Source: Gymnothorax reevesii (Eukaryota > Chordata > Actinopteri > Anguilliformes > Muraenidae). From it: DNA of 64,000 nt. Location: the NCBI GenBank assembly GCA_029721435.1, contig CM056573.1:150309947-150373946 (forward strand), in the 5' to 3' direction. Below, one piece after another: positions 1 through 10,995 of this stretch. Position 1 is the stretch's first letter. Each line of letters begins with the position of its first letter. Position numbers and translations under genes: made by a program. A model generated the notes under the pieces. The model was given only the letters and a program-made list of their open reading frames with translations, ran no database searches and was not told the DNA's origin.

Positions 1-37
1 TTCTTGTTGTGGTAAGCCCGCTGTGCTTACCCTGATG

Positions 38-386
38 AAGTCTTATCTTGATTGTCGACTGTGACACAGATATGCCTACCTTCTGCATGGTGAACTTGGT
101 CTCGCCAAGAATTTTTCTGTCATTTGCCACAATTGTAACTTGTGGAGCAGCTTCACCAAGACTGACAGCTTGTTTGATTTCATATTTCGAGTTAACAGAG
201 TGGATTTCAAGTTTGCCATTTGCTTTTAGAATCAGTTGTTGGACATTTTATCTGCTAACTTTTAAATGAAATAAAGCGGGAATAACACGAATATGCCCCA
301 TCCAACAGCTGATCGGCCAACTGTCCAATCAAATTTCAGTCCCTTCAAAGGAGGCCACCACCACATGAAAAAAAGAAGAAAAAAGT
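38..386. repeat. dispersed direct repeat, copy A
   Basis: About 350 bp that recur with only scattered substitutions and small indels at 2644-2984, in the same orientation. Short open stretches in it are not convincing coding sequence. No terminal inverted repeats or poly-A tail are visible, so I cannot assign it to a transposon class; it could be a fragment of a larger repeat cut off by the window start. Confidence 0.8.
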
Positions 387-728
387 CGTAACTCCTATGT
401 CATGTTCACTTTGAGTAGGCCTACATAATCAGTTCTTGATTTCAGGACAAATATGCAGTGGTAGACCGCTAAAATAAGAATAACCTCTCAATGTCCAATT
501 ATTTATATCTATTTTGCAATGAGATCATTCTTATTTTTTGTCAGCGGGCAACATATCATATTTAACAATTTAAAGCAAAAATAAAACACTTTTCTCATCA
601 AACTGTATGCCATGGTATTACCGGTTTTAATCAGCAGCCACAATAATCGCGTACAAGACAAGCAATGACATGCTGGTATAAAATCATGGACATAGCACAA
701 GTTGGCTGGAAGATGCTCGAAGTTGAAA
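387..728. other. AT-rich non-coding stretch upstream of candidate first exon
   Basis: No gene-like signal seen. Mostly AT-rich single-copy-looking sequence between repeat copy A and the GC-richer segment that precedes the candidate coding exon at 840. Confidence 0.4.
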
Positions 729-839
729 GGCGGGGCTTAAATAAACATAGCGGCTGTTGGTTGGCTTCGTGTTGAGGTTAGGGATGGACTTTCCATTGTA
801 GGTGTGGCAGCGGGGAGGATGAAATGAAACCGGGTGAAA
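729..839 (+). promoter_or_regulatory. candidate proximal promoter / 5' UTR of upstream lipe exon
   Basis: A GC box (GGCGGGGC, 729-736) is followed directly by an AT-rich TTAAATAA (737-744), then about 95 bp of purine-rich sequence leading to an ATG at 840 in good start context (A at -3, G at +4). This arrangement suits a vertebrate promoter and leader, but no transcript evidence is available and the motifs are short. Confidence 0.25.
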
Positions 840-930
840 ATGGCGTCGTGGATTAAAACTGACAGTGGAAGTAAGGAAACTGTGGTGAATGGGAGACGAC
901 CAACAAAACTTAAAGGCAGCGGCTCTGAAG
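840..930 (+). CDS. lipe: candidate upstream first coding exon of lipe (alternative N-terminus)
   Basis: ATG at 840 opens 30 codons plus one base (MASWIKTDSGSKETVVNGRR..., ending GSGSE) up to a usable splice donor (GAAG|GTATAC) at 930/931. The donor phase is 1. The acceptor before the first recognised lipe exon lies at 23242 and leaves two bases (TG) ahead of the lipe ATG, so splicing would read through in frame as ...[11 protein letters not shown]. That would give a 31-residue basic/Ser-rich extension and a total of 840 residues. A chance phase match has a one-in-three probability, and the peptide has no recognised domain. It could instead belong to an unrelated gene or be non-coding. The implied intron is 22.3 kb. 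Confidence 0.35.
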
Positions 931-2265
931 GTATACATTCGCTGTTCCCTGGGGTTACACTGCCAATTATGTACCGACGTAACTTATTGTTGTGCGATGC
1001 GGCGGAGTGGTCGATCCGAAAGCACCTGATCGGAAAATAGGTGTCATTACACACTCGTAACCAAGCTTAGCTAGCTACGGAGCTGGCTGAAATTAGCATG
1101 TAAGGGATGACGCTTGTTAATGCCATGGTTACGGCTTACACATAACATTAGTTTGTTAGCTAACATGGTTATCTCTTCACAAAGTAATACTTTCCCATTG
1201 TATTGCTTATTTTGGGAGGTCAGGGTGGTGTTTTAGCTAATTTTCCAAGATCTGTTGGTAAAGTTTGTGAACAGTCCAGGCTCCTCACAAGTTCCTTATT
1301 TAGTGTAGTGTCAAGCCTGTGCCATCCGTTCAATTGCTTCGCGCACTTGGCAGGCACATCTGGCAACGTTAAAAGCTGATGGGTGGTGTTTACTAATATC
1401 GCAAATGTCACCTGCTCGCTAACTGGCAGCGTGTATGCAAGCTTTGCTGCTGAAGCACATACACTAACGTTAGGTATAGCATTGATTTGTTTATTTGCCA
1501 AGCAACGTAACGTTAGTCTGCAAGCCTGGCCAATCAGGCGGTGCTTAGATATTTCATCCCACTTGCCTAGCCTAGTGTCATACCTTCGGGTATTAGGCAC
1601 GAACTTCAGTTTTTCGTGTTTAGCAGTACGCCCATATGTTCACATTACCTTCATTAGCGTGGAACAACTGTATTCAGGACAGTGTACTGGAACAACAGTC
1701 AGCATGCGCGACAGGGCCAGTGCCGAGATTGCGAACCACTGTGCTGCATTTAGAAATTATTGTTTGCATAGTGTGCAAAGGTTCTCGCTATTAACGAAAT
1801 AGATTTTTCTAGATACTGTAATCTTCAAAGCTAGTAAGCTATTCTGGTTGGCATTGTTTTCCTATTCATATTGGAATATGCCTGTTCAAATCAACCGGCC
1901 TCCCGACTTTCCATCTTTGATTTGCTTCATACTTTCTGCAAATGCCATTCTATCGATCAACTCGTTTGCTAGATTTTCCACTTGCGTCGTCTTTAGTTAC
2001 TGAAATATTGAGGCATTTAAAAAGGGGACGTGGCCCTAATAGGTAAGTGTTGCTAAAAATAAAATTAAAAATTGCAATGTTCCAAAAGTCATTTTTTGTG
2101 AACGGTTCAGGCTATATGTTTGAAACGTAACAGGTTTTTTTTTTTTTTTTTTGATAATTCTGCACTATCAGATGTCTTCTACTTCCATGTTGGCTGAGCT
2201 ACAGCTGCTTATTTTCCCGTTTTGGAGCCTGCTTCATCGTCACGCTGAGCCTCATCAGATCTTTT
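931..2265. other. non-coding sequence, no recognised feature
   Basis: No convincing exon, RNA gene or transposon. It holds short homopolymer runs (a T tract near 2133-2152), and the open frames around 1220-1800 on both strands look like chance. If the exon at 840 is lipe, this is the start of its first intron. Confidence 0.4.
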
Positions 2266-2646
2266 AAAATTTTAATACTGAGGTTAATGTGCTTTCTGAG
2301 CAACTACGTGCTTGTCTGAATTCCGAAATGAATCTAAATTTATTCTTTAGGTTATATGGCATTAAATATGTGGGGGGGGGGAGAATGATCCTATCACTGG
2401 AAAAACCATGTTATTAATTAGTTAATACTGAATAAAATGGTGGTAACTTAAACTAGATTATATTTATTATGGTATCAAACACGCAATTTAATGCTACAAA
2501 AGGACATCCTGAAAAAACAGTATAGCTGTGGTAATGTCAGGAAATTAAAATCTTTGAAGGATTAGTGTCTACTTTCAGAACTAAAACTTTAGCTCACCAG
2601 TTGCTGAGTAAAATATTATTTATATGAGGCATGAAGGGAATCCAAG
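2266..2646. repeat. local duplication, unit 1
   Basis: Positions 2384-2646 recur almost identically, at the same 263-bp length, as 3002-3264. The 24 bases at 2266-2289 recur at 2982-3005 directly before the second copy. Bases about 2290-2388 are missing from the second copy, with AATG at the joint. The two units are separated by dispersed repeat copy B. Confidence 0.85.
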
Positions 2647-2984
2647 TCTTATCTTGATTGTCGACTGTGACACAGATATGCCTACCTTCTGCATGGTGAA
2701 CTTGGTCTCATCAAGAATTTTTCTCATTTGCCACAATTGTAACTTGTGGAGCAGCTTCACCAAGATTGACAGCTTGTTTGATTTCATATTTCGAGTTAAC
2801 AGAGTGGATTTCAAGTTTGCCATTTGCTTTTAGAATCAGTTGTTGGACATTTTATCTGCTAACTTGTAAATGAAATAAAGCGGGAATGACACACATATGC
2901 CCCATCTAACAGCTGATCGGCCAACTGTCCAATCAAATTTCAGTCCCTTTAAAGGAGGCCACCACCACATGAAAAAAGAAGAAA
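2644..2984. repeat. dispersed direct repeat, copy B
   Basis: Second copy of the ~345-bp repeat seen at 38-386, same orientation. It sits exactly between the two units of a local duplication, so its arrival or spread was probably coupled to that rearrangement. Confidence 0.8.
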
Positions 2985-3264
2985 ATTTTAATACTGAGGT
3001 TAATGATCCTCTCACTGGAAAAACCATGTTATTAATTAGTTAATACTGAATAAAATGGTGGTAACTTAAACTAGATTATATTTATTATGGTATCAAACAC
3101 GCAATTTAATGCTACAAAAGGACATCCTGAAAAAACAGTATAGCTGTGGTAATGTCAGGAAATTAAAATCTTTGAAGGATTAGTGTCTACTTTCAGAACT
3201 AAAACTATAGCTCACCAGTTGCTGAGTAAAATATTAATTATATGAGGCATGAAGGGAATCCAAG
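2982..3264. repeat. local duplication, unit 2 (with internal deletion)
   Basis: Near-identical copy of unit 1 (2266-2646) lacking about 98 internal bases; the deletion joint falls at a shared AATG. Few differences separate the two units, so the duplication is young. Confidence 0.85.
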
Positions 3265-3656
3265 ATGGTAAATTAGAAATTTTCTCTGAAATCTGTTGCT
3301 TTGACATCAAATTACTTTGATGTATTCTGGGAAGTAGTCAATTTAATTCAACCCAAATAAGTACTGATCAGACTTATTTTCTGGTGTTACCGAATGCTGT
3401 TGAGTTAAAGCTGGAGTTCCATTAGGGGCGTTTTCTGGCCCAAACCAAATATTTCAAAATTATTTTCAGCATTGATGAACCACCCCATGGGTTCATGAGT
3501 CCACCAGATAAACCTGCTATATCAATTTTCTTTAAGACAATAAATGATATTTTTTAACATTTTTTAGTTTTTGGGAGGGGCCACCCATTCTGGGGCCCAA
3601 GAAGGTGTCTTCAATGATTATAATCATGTGCTTATCAATGCACATAGCAGCTGATA

Positions 3657-5231
3657 TACAACTCCAATTCCAAAATAGTTGGGACGAAGTGTTAATTGTG
3701 AATAAAATCAAAATGCAGTGACTTTCAGATCACTCGAGCCAATATGTTATTTACAATAGAACATAGATAGCATTTCATTTGAAACTAGCCATTTTACATT
3801 TTTATCCACAAAATGAGCTTACTTCAAATTTTATGGCTGAAACAGGTCTCTAAAAAGTTGGGACGCAGGCAAAAAAGTGCTGAAAAACCCAGTAATATAT
3901 CAGCTGAAAGAATATTTTGCAAGTAATTAAGTTAACTGGCATCATGTTTGCAACATGATTAGCTATAAAAGGAATGGCGATGAAAGGGATGTCTGAGAGA
4001 GGTTGAGTCTCTCAGAAGTACAGATGACCAGAGGCTCTCCAACCTGTGAAGGCTTGCGTAAAAAAATTGTGGAATACTTTAAAAACAATGTTCTTCAATG
4101 TCAAATTGCAACGGCTTTGAAAGTCTCATCATCAACAAAGCATAACATCATCAAAAGATTCAGAGAAACTGGAAAAAAACTCAGTTCATAAGGGACAAGG
4201 CCGAAGACCTTTACTGGATGCCCGTGATCTTCGGGCCCTCAGACGCCACTGCATCACTCGACAGCATGATTCTGTCATTGACATTACTAAATGGGCCCAG
4301 GAATACTTCAAGAAACCACTGTCTGCCGTGCTAACCACAGATGTCACCTAAATCTCTATCATGGCAAAAAGGAAGGCATTGCTGAGCATGATCCAGAAGT
4401 GCCGCTGTTATGTGGGCCAAGTCTCATTTAAAATGGACTGTAGTGTCCTGTGGTCAGACGAGTTCAAATTTGACATTCTTTTTGGAAATCATGGACGTTG
4501 TGTCCTCTGGGGTAAAGAGGAGAAAGACCACCCCTCCTCTTATCAGTGTTCAGTTCAAAAGCCAGCATCTCTGATGGCATGGGGATGCATTAGTGCATAT
4601 GGTGTGGTACACTTGCATGTTTTAAAAAGCACCATGAATACTGAAAGGTATATAAAGGTTTTAGAGCAACATATGCTCCCCTCCAGATGACATCTATTCT
4701 AGGGAAGGCCTTGCAGGACAATGCAAAACCACATACTGCAGCTATTACAACAGCATGACTTCGTAGCAGAAGAGTCCCTCTGCTGAACTGGCCTGCCTGC
4801 AGTCCTGGTCTTTCGCCGATTGAAAACATTTGGCACATAATTAAATGAAAAGTCCATCAAAGGAGACCAAAAACTCTCCAGCAGCTGGAAGCCTGTATTA
4901 AACAAGAGTGGGATCAAATTCCAATGGCTAAACTCAAGAAACTTGTCACCTCAATGCCCAGATGCCTCCACTCTGTGTTAAAAACAAGAGGGGATGCTAC
5001 ACCATGGTAAACGGGCCCCTGTCCCAACTTTTTTAGACCTGTAGTAGCCATCAAATTTGAAATGAGCTCATTTTGTGGATAAAATTGTAAAATTTCTCAG
5101 TTTCGACATTTGCTATGTAATCTCTGTTCTATTGTGAATAAAATACTGGCAGATGTGATTTGAAAGTCATTGCGTTTTGATTTTATTCAGGATTTACACT
5201 TTGTCCCAACAATTTCGGAATTAGGATTGTA
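3657..5231 (+). mobile_element. Tc1-like DNA transposon (degenerate, full length)
   Basis: Terminal inverted repeats match over about 29 bp: the left end begins TACAACTCCAATTCCAAAAT at 3657, and the right end at 5203-5231 is its imperfect reverse complement. Both ends carry the TA dinucleotide expected at Tc1/mariner insertions. The subterminal parts (about 3690-3850 and 5040-5200) are also similar in inverted orientation. Inside is a broken DD34E-type transposase. The element lies inside the left arm of the long inverted repeat, so it inserted later than that arm. Confidence 0.9.
4003..5010 (+). pseudogene. Tc1-like transposase pseudogene
   Basis: Cut-and-paste transposase of the Tc1 family, broken by stops and frameshifts. 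The first segment (4003-4191) resembles the N-terminal helix-turn-helix DNA-binding region (RKKIVEYFKNN, HNIIKRFRETG). The next (4361-4690) carries the first catalytic-type Asp in [10 protein letters not shown] and the [10 protein letters not shown] block. After a frame change, 4700-5010 carries QDNAKPH (second Asp) and the SPIENIWHIIK-type segment with the Glu, ending GDATPW and a stop at 5008-5010. All three DD34E landmarks are recognisable but no single frame is intact, so it cannot make active enzyme. Confidence 0.88.
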
Positions 5232-5920
5232 TTTTCCTAATGTTTAAAAATAGAATTAGTTGCAACTGATATCATACTGTCAAATTAGGAAGATCTCTGT
5301 TCAAAAAATATGTGCTGAAATGGAGATTTCCAATGGCCACTTGTTTAAACGATGACACACTAAGGGAATTTGCTGAAATTTGCCCGAGCATATTCTGCCC
5401 CACAAAGGCTCAGTGCAGTAACTAAAGAAATAATTTGAACAGTAAAAATATCTTCGGTGTTTGTTTGCTGTCCTGACAAATGAATAGATAGCATATCTCT
5501 GATACATTATGGTTAACTGACTTCCCATGGCATAATTTCTTTCCAAATAAATCCTAACGTCCATATACTTTCAGGCCAAAAACTGCATAACTTTCATTTT
5601 ACCCAGTATGTAGTTACTGCACGTTGGCTTTGTAGGGCAGTATAGCCAACATTCAATCAAAAAACCAGGATGTGTTGACACCGGTAACATCTTCAAGCAA
5701 ACATTTGCATCAACCGACCGTTGTAAACCCTAAATGGGGTGTGTTGATATGAAATGGATCGTGTGAGTATGGCTCTCGCTTAATTCTTCTAGCTTAAGTT
5801 TTTTTTTCACTAATATAGTTATTAACTACGATGCTTATGATGTTTATGCTTAAAATTATTGCCTATTCATAGACCTTCAAACTGAAGGAGCCTCAAGACC
5901 ACAACAAGGTGACAGGTACC

Positions 5921-6299
5921 CTTGAGGAATAACTAACATGCTATCGTGCATATTTAATATATTATTAGCCTCATAGCATATAGCCTTCGTCATCTTTTGG
6001 CGTACTGTTGCCATATTGAAATACATTGGAAAATTTCCGTACCCGTAGCAACTGCCTTTATTTTTGCGTTTCAAGCAAACTTATTGCTCAGACCTCAGTC
6101 GGCAAAACCGCATTTAGGGAAACAGAAATTTTTCCTTGGCGTATCAAGCAGGACACAGAAAAAAATATATAGCTACATGCCATTTTGTGAGCCACATGAA
6201 TTCAGAAGCTTCTTAAGACATTGCCGTTTTAGGTTACAATTAACGTGGATGGGGAACTGCTTGATAATTGCAATGAACCATGCAGGATGAGGGGAGCGG
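5921..6299. other. non-coding spacer inside the inverted repeat
   Basis: AT-rich sequence between the left arm and the pogo-like remnant; I see no coding signal or recognised repeat in it. Confidence 0.35.
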
Positions 6300-7791
6300 G
6301 ACAGTAGGGGAGACCGGGGCTTGTTGTCACACTGCAGTTATCGTCTCCACTAGAAGGCGCAACTGAAAAGAGGAATATTAGTTTTCTTCCTTTACATGGT
6401 CAGGTCTCATGTCCTGTGTGAAAAGAGAACAACACATTGTAAGCGAAGATGAGCACCAATTCACCATTTTCCACTACCCAAAGTAAAAAAATTGAACTTT
6501 GTCTTTTAAAATAAGCTTCTTTCAGATAAAAATTCTAGCAGTGGTACACGTGGACTTGTTAGAGAAGATATTAAGGCATCCTGTCATACCTCAGTCATTG
6601 TTCTGTTTTAAGCTAACTTTAAGATAGAGCTATATAGCAAACATGGTAGTTTGGGGCAACTTGTCTCAGTTATTTGGGGGTTAGTTGTCACATGTGAAGA
6701 AAACAAGTTAACATGTTCACATGACTTATTTGTTATTATTTTTATTTACTTATCCATTTTTTTGTTGATTTTTTTATTTTATTTTATTTTTTTTTGTAAA
6801 CTAACAACTTCAAAATGCTTAGGCAATCCAAAATATTAGTGATAGGGTGGATGTGGGTCAGGTTGGAGAAAGCACTGTCTGCACATTAATTGAATTAAAA
6901 AATAAAGTTGTCCTCCGACGAGGGGGGGTGGTGGTGGGCTAAAAAAAAAAAAAAAAAAGAGAGAACAAGTTAACCAGCTGAGAAAGAAGAGAAAAACTGC
7001 CATTCTCACCGACACACGTGTGAAAGGAGGCACTTGAAGCTGAAAGGCAGACACAAGGGGGAAAAAAGGCAATTCAAAAAGAAAGGCAAGGCAACCAAAT
7101 CCAAAATACCAAAGAAGCAAAGCACAGGGAAGAAACAGAGAGCAGGGACAAAAAGAATAACTCTAGATGACTCCTCACCGGAACAAGATGAGTCCCTGTG
7201 CCTGGTCTGTGTAGAGCCATTTGGAAACAGCCGCCCAGGAGAAACCTGGGTGCAGTACATATGTAGAAAGGATGGGCCCATGAAGAATTCACCACGGGCA
7301 AATCTGAATTGTGAGGTCAGGTTTTGTTTGCGTTTTTTTTTATAGGGGGCCGCCAAGCTGTCACGGAATTACAGTCCCATTACATTTTGGGTTGTAACTC
7401 TACAACTAAATAAGATAAAATCAAGTATGATATGTCATATTGAGGGTATTAACTTGTTCTTTAATACCATTAAGTGAAAATATATTTTTTGAGAAATTTT
7501 CATAGAAGAAACAAGCAAAAACTACTCTGTCACGGAATTACACAAAATTGATGTGGTTTTTTTTTAATGTTGTGTTTAACTATCCTGGAAGTGATGTTCC
7601 TATCATAGTTAAGTTATGAAACTTCAATATGTTCATATTTAAGGTGTTTTTTATTAATACTGTAAGTTATAGAAACAAATATCGACTTTAACCCTGCTTT
7701 ATAGCCAAGAAAATTCAAAAAGTCAATGTCACGGAATTACAAGAGGCAAATTGTCACGGAATGACAACAATAGTATTAATTAGTTTCAATG
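6300..7791 (+). mobile_element. remnant of a pogo-like DNA transposon (tentative)
   Basis: It begins with GGGGAGACCGGGGCTTGTTGTCAC (6307-6330), an end-like GGGG...TTGTCAC motif that recurs in weaker form near 6652-6690. It contains a transposase-like C-terminal peptide (7034-7345) and a tail with four copies of a TGTCACGGAATKAC motif (near 7359, 7530, 7727, 7752). No matching right end is visible before the Tc1-like copy at 7792, so it is truncated. The class assignment rests mainly on the C-terminal peptide. Confidence 0.4.
7034..7345 (+). pseudogene. C-terminal fragment of a pogo/DDE-type transposase with Cys-rich finger
   Basis: 103 codons. A Lys-rich segment (residues 1-45, several KKxK runs) is followed by LDDSSPEQDESLCLVCVEP and WVQYICRKDG. 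The spacing of Cys pairs and the GETWVQ block resembles the PHD-like Cys-rich finger that ends many fish pogo-type DDE transposases. The expected His/Cys residues after CRKDG are not all present and no upstream DDE catalytic domain is found, so this is a decayed end fragment. The assignment is from memory of family sequences. Confidence 0.4.
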
Positions 7792-8970
7792 TACACTCAA
7801 CAAAAATATAAACGCAACACTTTTGTTTTTGCTCCCATTTGTCATGAGATGGACTCAAAGATCTAAAATTCATTCCAGATACACAATACTACCATTTCTC
7901 TCAAACATTGTTCACAAATCTGTCTAAATGTGTGATAGTGAGCACTTTTGCTTTGCTGAGACAATCCATCCCACCTCACAGGTGTGCCACATCAAGATGC
8001 TCATCAGACACCATGATTAGTGCACAGGTGTACCTTAGACTGTCCACAATAAAAGGCCACCCTGAAATGTGCAGTTTTTGCTTTATTGGGTATCTGGGGA
8101 CTCAGAATCAGTCAGTATCTGGTGTGACTGCCATTTGCCTCATGCAGTGCAACACATCTTCTTCGCATAGAGTTTATCAGATTGTCAATTGTGGCCTGTG
8201 GAATGTTGGTCCACTCCTCTTCAATGGCTGTGCGAAGTTGCTGGATATTAGTGGGAACTGGTACGCGCTGTCGTATACGCCGGTCAAGCACATCCCAAAC
8301 ATGCTCAATGGGTGACATGTCCGGTGAGTATGCTGGCCATGCAAGAACTGGGACATTTTCAGCTTCCAAGAATTGTGTACAGATCCTTGCAACATGGGGC
8401 TGTGCATTATCTTGCTGAAACATGAGGTGATGTTCATGGATGTATGGCACAACAATGGGCCTCAGGATCTCATCACGGTATCTCTGTGCATTCAAGATGC
8501 CATCAATAAAATGCACCTGTGTTCTTCGTCCATAACAGATGCCTGCCCATACCATAACCCCACCACCACCATGGGCCACTCGATCCACAACATTGACATC
8601 AGCAAAGCGCTCACCCACACGACGCCTCACACGCTGTCTGCCATCTGCCCTGAACAATGTAAAGATTCATCCGTGAAGAGAACACCTCTCCAACGTGCCA
8701 GACGCCATCGAATGTGAGCATTTGCCCACTCAAGTCTGTTACGGCGACGATCTGGAGTCAGGTTAAGACCCCGATGAGGACGACGAGCATGCAGTTGAGC
8801 TTCCCTGAGACTGTTTCTGACAGTTTGTGCAGAAATTCTTTGGTTATGCAAACCAATTGTTTCAGCAGCTGTCTGAGTAGCTGGTCTCAGACGATCTTGG
8901 AGGTGAACCTGCTGGATGTGGAGGTCCTGGGCTGGTGTGGTTACACGTGGTCTGCGGTTGTGAGGCCGGG
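7792..8970 (-). mobile_element. Tc1-like DNA transposon, 5'-truncated, minus strand
   Basis: The 3' end at 7792 shows the TA followed by CACTCAACAAAAATATAAACGC, a terminal sequence typical of fish Tc1 elements. Reading on the minus strand, the transposase runs from about 8968 to 8112. The N-terminal DNA-binding portion and the 5' terminal repeat are missing, because the element stops at the right arm of the long inverted repeat near 8970. Confidence 0.85.
8112..8968 (-). pseudogene. Tc1-like transposase pseudogene (N-terminus missing, frameshifted)
   Basis: On the minus strand the reading begins in an RPRVTT-type segment after the lost helix-turn-helix domains. It continues through NSLREAQLHARRPHRG, LEWANAHIRWR and VLFTDES (first catalytic Asp) in one frame (8851-8627). 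It then shifts frame near 8650 into FRADGRQRVRRRVGERF, MVWAGICYG, MFQQDNAQPH (second Asp) and SPDMSPIEHVWDVLDRR (Glu) down to 8112. The DD34E triad is readable across the frameshift. This copy differs clearly from the one at 4003-5010, so it belongs to a different Tc1 subfamily. Confidence 0.9.
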
Positions 8971-9680
8971 GGACCTGTCACCTTGTTGTGGTCTTGCAGC
9001 TCCTTCAGTTGAAAGTCTAAGAATAGGCAATAATTTTAAGCATAAACATCATAAGCATCAGCGTTAATAACTATATTAGTGAAAAAAACTTGAACTAGAA
9101 GAATTCAGTGAGAGCCATACTCACACGATCCATTTCGTATCGACGCTCCCCATTTCAGGGTTTACAACGATCGGTTGAAGTATTTGGATTATGATGTTAT
9201 CAGGGGCGACACATCCTGGTTTTTTCACTGAATGTTGGCCATACCCAAGGGCAAATTTCTGCAAATTCCCTGAGAGTGTCATGGCCAGGAACTTTGTCAA
9301 ATGTTCCGTCGTTTACACACGTGGTCGTTGGAAATCTCAATTTCAGAACATATTTTTTAAACCAATATCTTCCTGTCTCAGCAGTATGACATCAATTTCA
9401 ACAAATTTTGCTTTTATTCATTTGGAAAATATATCGGCTACAATGTGCATTGATAAGCACATGATTATAATAATTGGTGACACTTCGTGGGGCCCCAGAA
9501 TTGGTGGCCCCTCCCAAAAACTAAAAAATGTTAAAAATATCATTTTTTTGTCATAAAGAAACTTGATATCGCAGGTTTCTCCGGTGGATTCATGAACCCC
9601 ATGGGGTGGTTTATCCATGCTGAACATTATTTTCTGGTATCAGCCAAAAACGCCCTTAATGGGACTCCATCTTTACGTAC
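8971..9680 (-). repeat. long inverted repeat, right arm
   Basis: Reverse complement of 3412-3656 plus 5232-5920 without the Tc1 insertion and without the ~255-bp extra block of the left arm. The inner end abuts the truncated Tc1-like element; the outer end fades near 9680. Confidence 0.75.
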
Positions 9681-10675
9681 TTTGGACTTTTCTGCATTTT
9701 AGTTTTAGGATTTTATGCAGCATTTTAAATTTTATGGTTTTCAAGTCTTGTACTAATATCTTGGCTAAAATTTGAACAGTTTAAAAAAAAACAGCTTTGG
9801 AAATTGAAAATTTGCCCTAGGTCAGTGTTGGTGGAGCTAGTGGACTTGAGATTAATGTATTTGAGGACATTTTCTATCAGAGTTTGGCAATAGTGTCACG
9901 TGCAAAGATCAGGGCTCACCCGTTTGTAAACTAACACTCTTGTGTTTATCAGACGCCATGATTTCATTTAATTTATATTTTGTGTCATTAGCTTCACTTT
10001 CAGAGGAAGAGTTTGGCGAATTCTATTCAGAATTGCTTTAATTCTCAGATTAAAGTGTTGACTTTATTTCTGTATTTTTTTTTTTCCTCCAAGTGGGTAA
10101 ACATTGAGATAAAATTAATTTGCTGTAGCCCTTTGCAATTGTTTTTCCTTGCTTAGCTTGTGACCCTGTTCAGGGTTGGTTTATGTGTGAATATGTCTCC
10201 ATATCTTTACTCTGGAACGATTCCTGCAGTAAAGAAAACCTCAGTGCAGCTGTTGCTGACAGAAGACAGGAGTGTGATTCAGAGGTAAGATTAAGGAGCC
10301 ACTGAAGGACGTATAAGCATGGCAGTGCTTGCTATGAATGCTGAAAGACTTACGGCCCCCTTTTATTTGACCAAAAATGAGATGATATTGCCAAGTTACT
10401 CTCCTCTTGTTTTAGTCCGCTGTCTTCTCCTCAATTTCTCCACAATTCTGGCTGGCAGCCTGCCTGCCTTTGATTTTCAGACCATATCATCATTCACTCT
10501 TAGTTTATGTGTTATGATGATGCTAATGGATTGGTTGGTATTCAGCAGTTCTGTTATCTATGATCTCCCTTATCCTGGCGTAATGTATTTCAATGAGCTG
10601 CCTCCAGGGTAGAAATTGCTACGTTAATGTAGCTCTGATGGAGTTGAAAGCTAGGCACACGTTTGCATCTTCTTT
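9681..10675. other. non-coding, no recognised feature
   Basis: Unremarkable AT-rich sequence without splice-bounded coding potential. The 97-codon open frame at 10319-10612 has no recognisable similarity and looks like chance. Confidence 0.35.
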
Positions 10676-10790
10676 CTCTCTCTCTCACGCTCATCTCTCT
10701 CTCCCGTGCTCTGTTTTGCACACGTAGGCACACACACACTCAAACACACGCTTGCATGTATGCCATCAAGCTGGCCTACACTCAGGCACC

Positions 10791-10792
<2 letters not shown>

Positions 10793-10822
<30 letters not shown>
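10793..10822. repeat. (CA)n microsatellite
   Basis: About 15 uninterrupted CA units, followed by CA-rich sequence that runs into the 31-bp minisatellite. Confidence 0.95.
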
Positions 10823-10824
<2 letters not shown>

Positions 10825-10864
10825 CGTACACATGCATAATCACACACACAGACAGTGCACACGT

Positions 10865-10995
10865 ACACTCAAATACACTCAGTCGCACACGCAGTACACT
10901 CAAATACACTCAGGCGCACACGCAGTACACTCAAATACACTCAGTCGCACACGCAGTACACTCAAATACACTCAGTCGCACACGCAGTACACTCA
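10865..10995. repeat. 31-bp minisatellite, four units
   Basis: Four head-to-tail copies of a 31-bp unit beginning ACACTCAAATACACTCAGTC and ending in CACACGCAGT, then a partial fifth. Units are nearly identical (one G/T variant in unit 2). It stays open in several frames only because the unit has no stop codon. Confidence 0.95.

Larger units (their letters stand above)
3412..5920 (+). repeat. long inverted repeat, left arm (interrupted)
   Basis: 3412-3656 plus 5232-5920 match the reverse complement of about 8971-9680 base for base over long stretches. Examples are the CCACCCCATGG neighbourhood near 3480 against 9600, and the segment around 5730-5920 against 8980-9180. The arm is split by a Tc1-like element (3657-5231) and carries ~255 extra bases (about 5388-5645) absent from the other arm. 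It could be the terminal repeat of a large DNA transposon or two copies of one repeat in opposite orientation. Confidence 0.75.
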
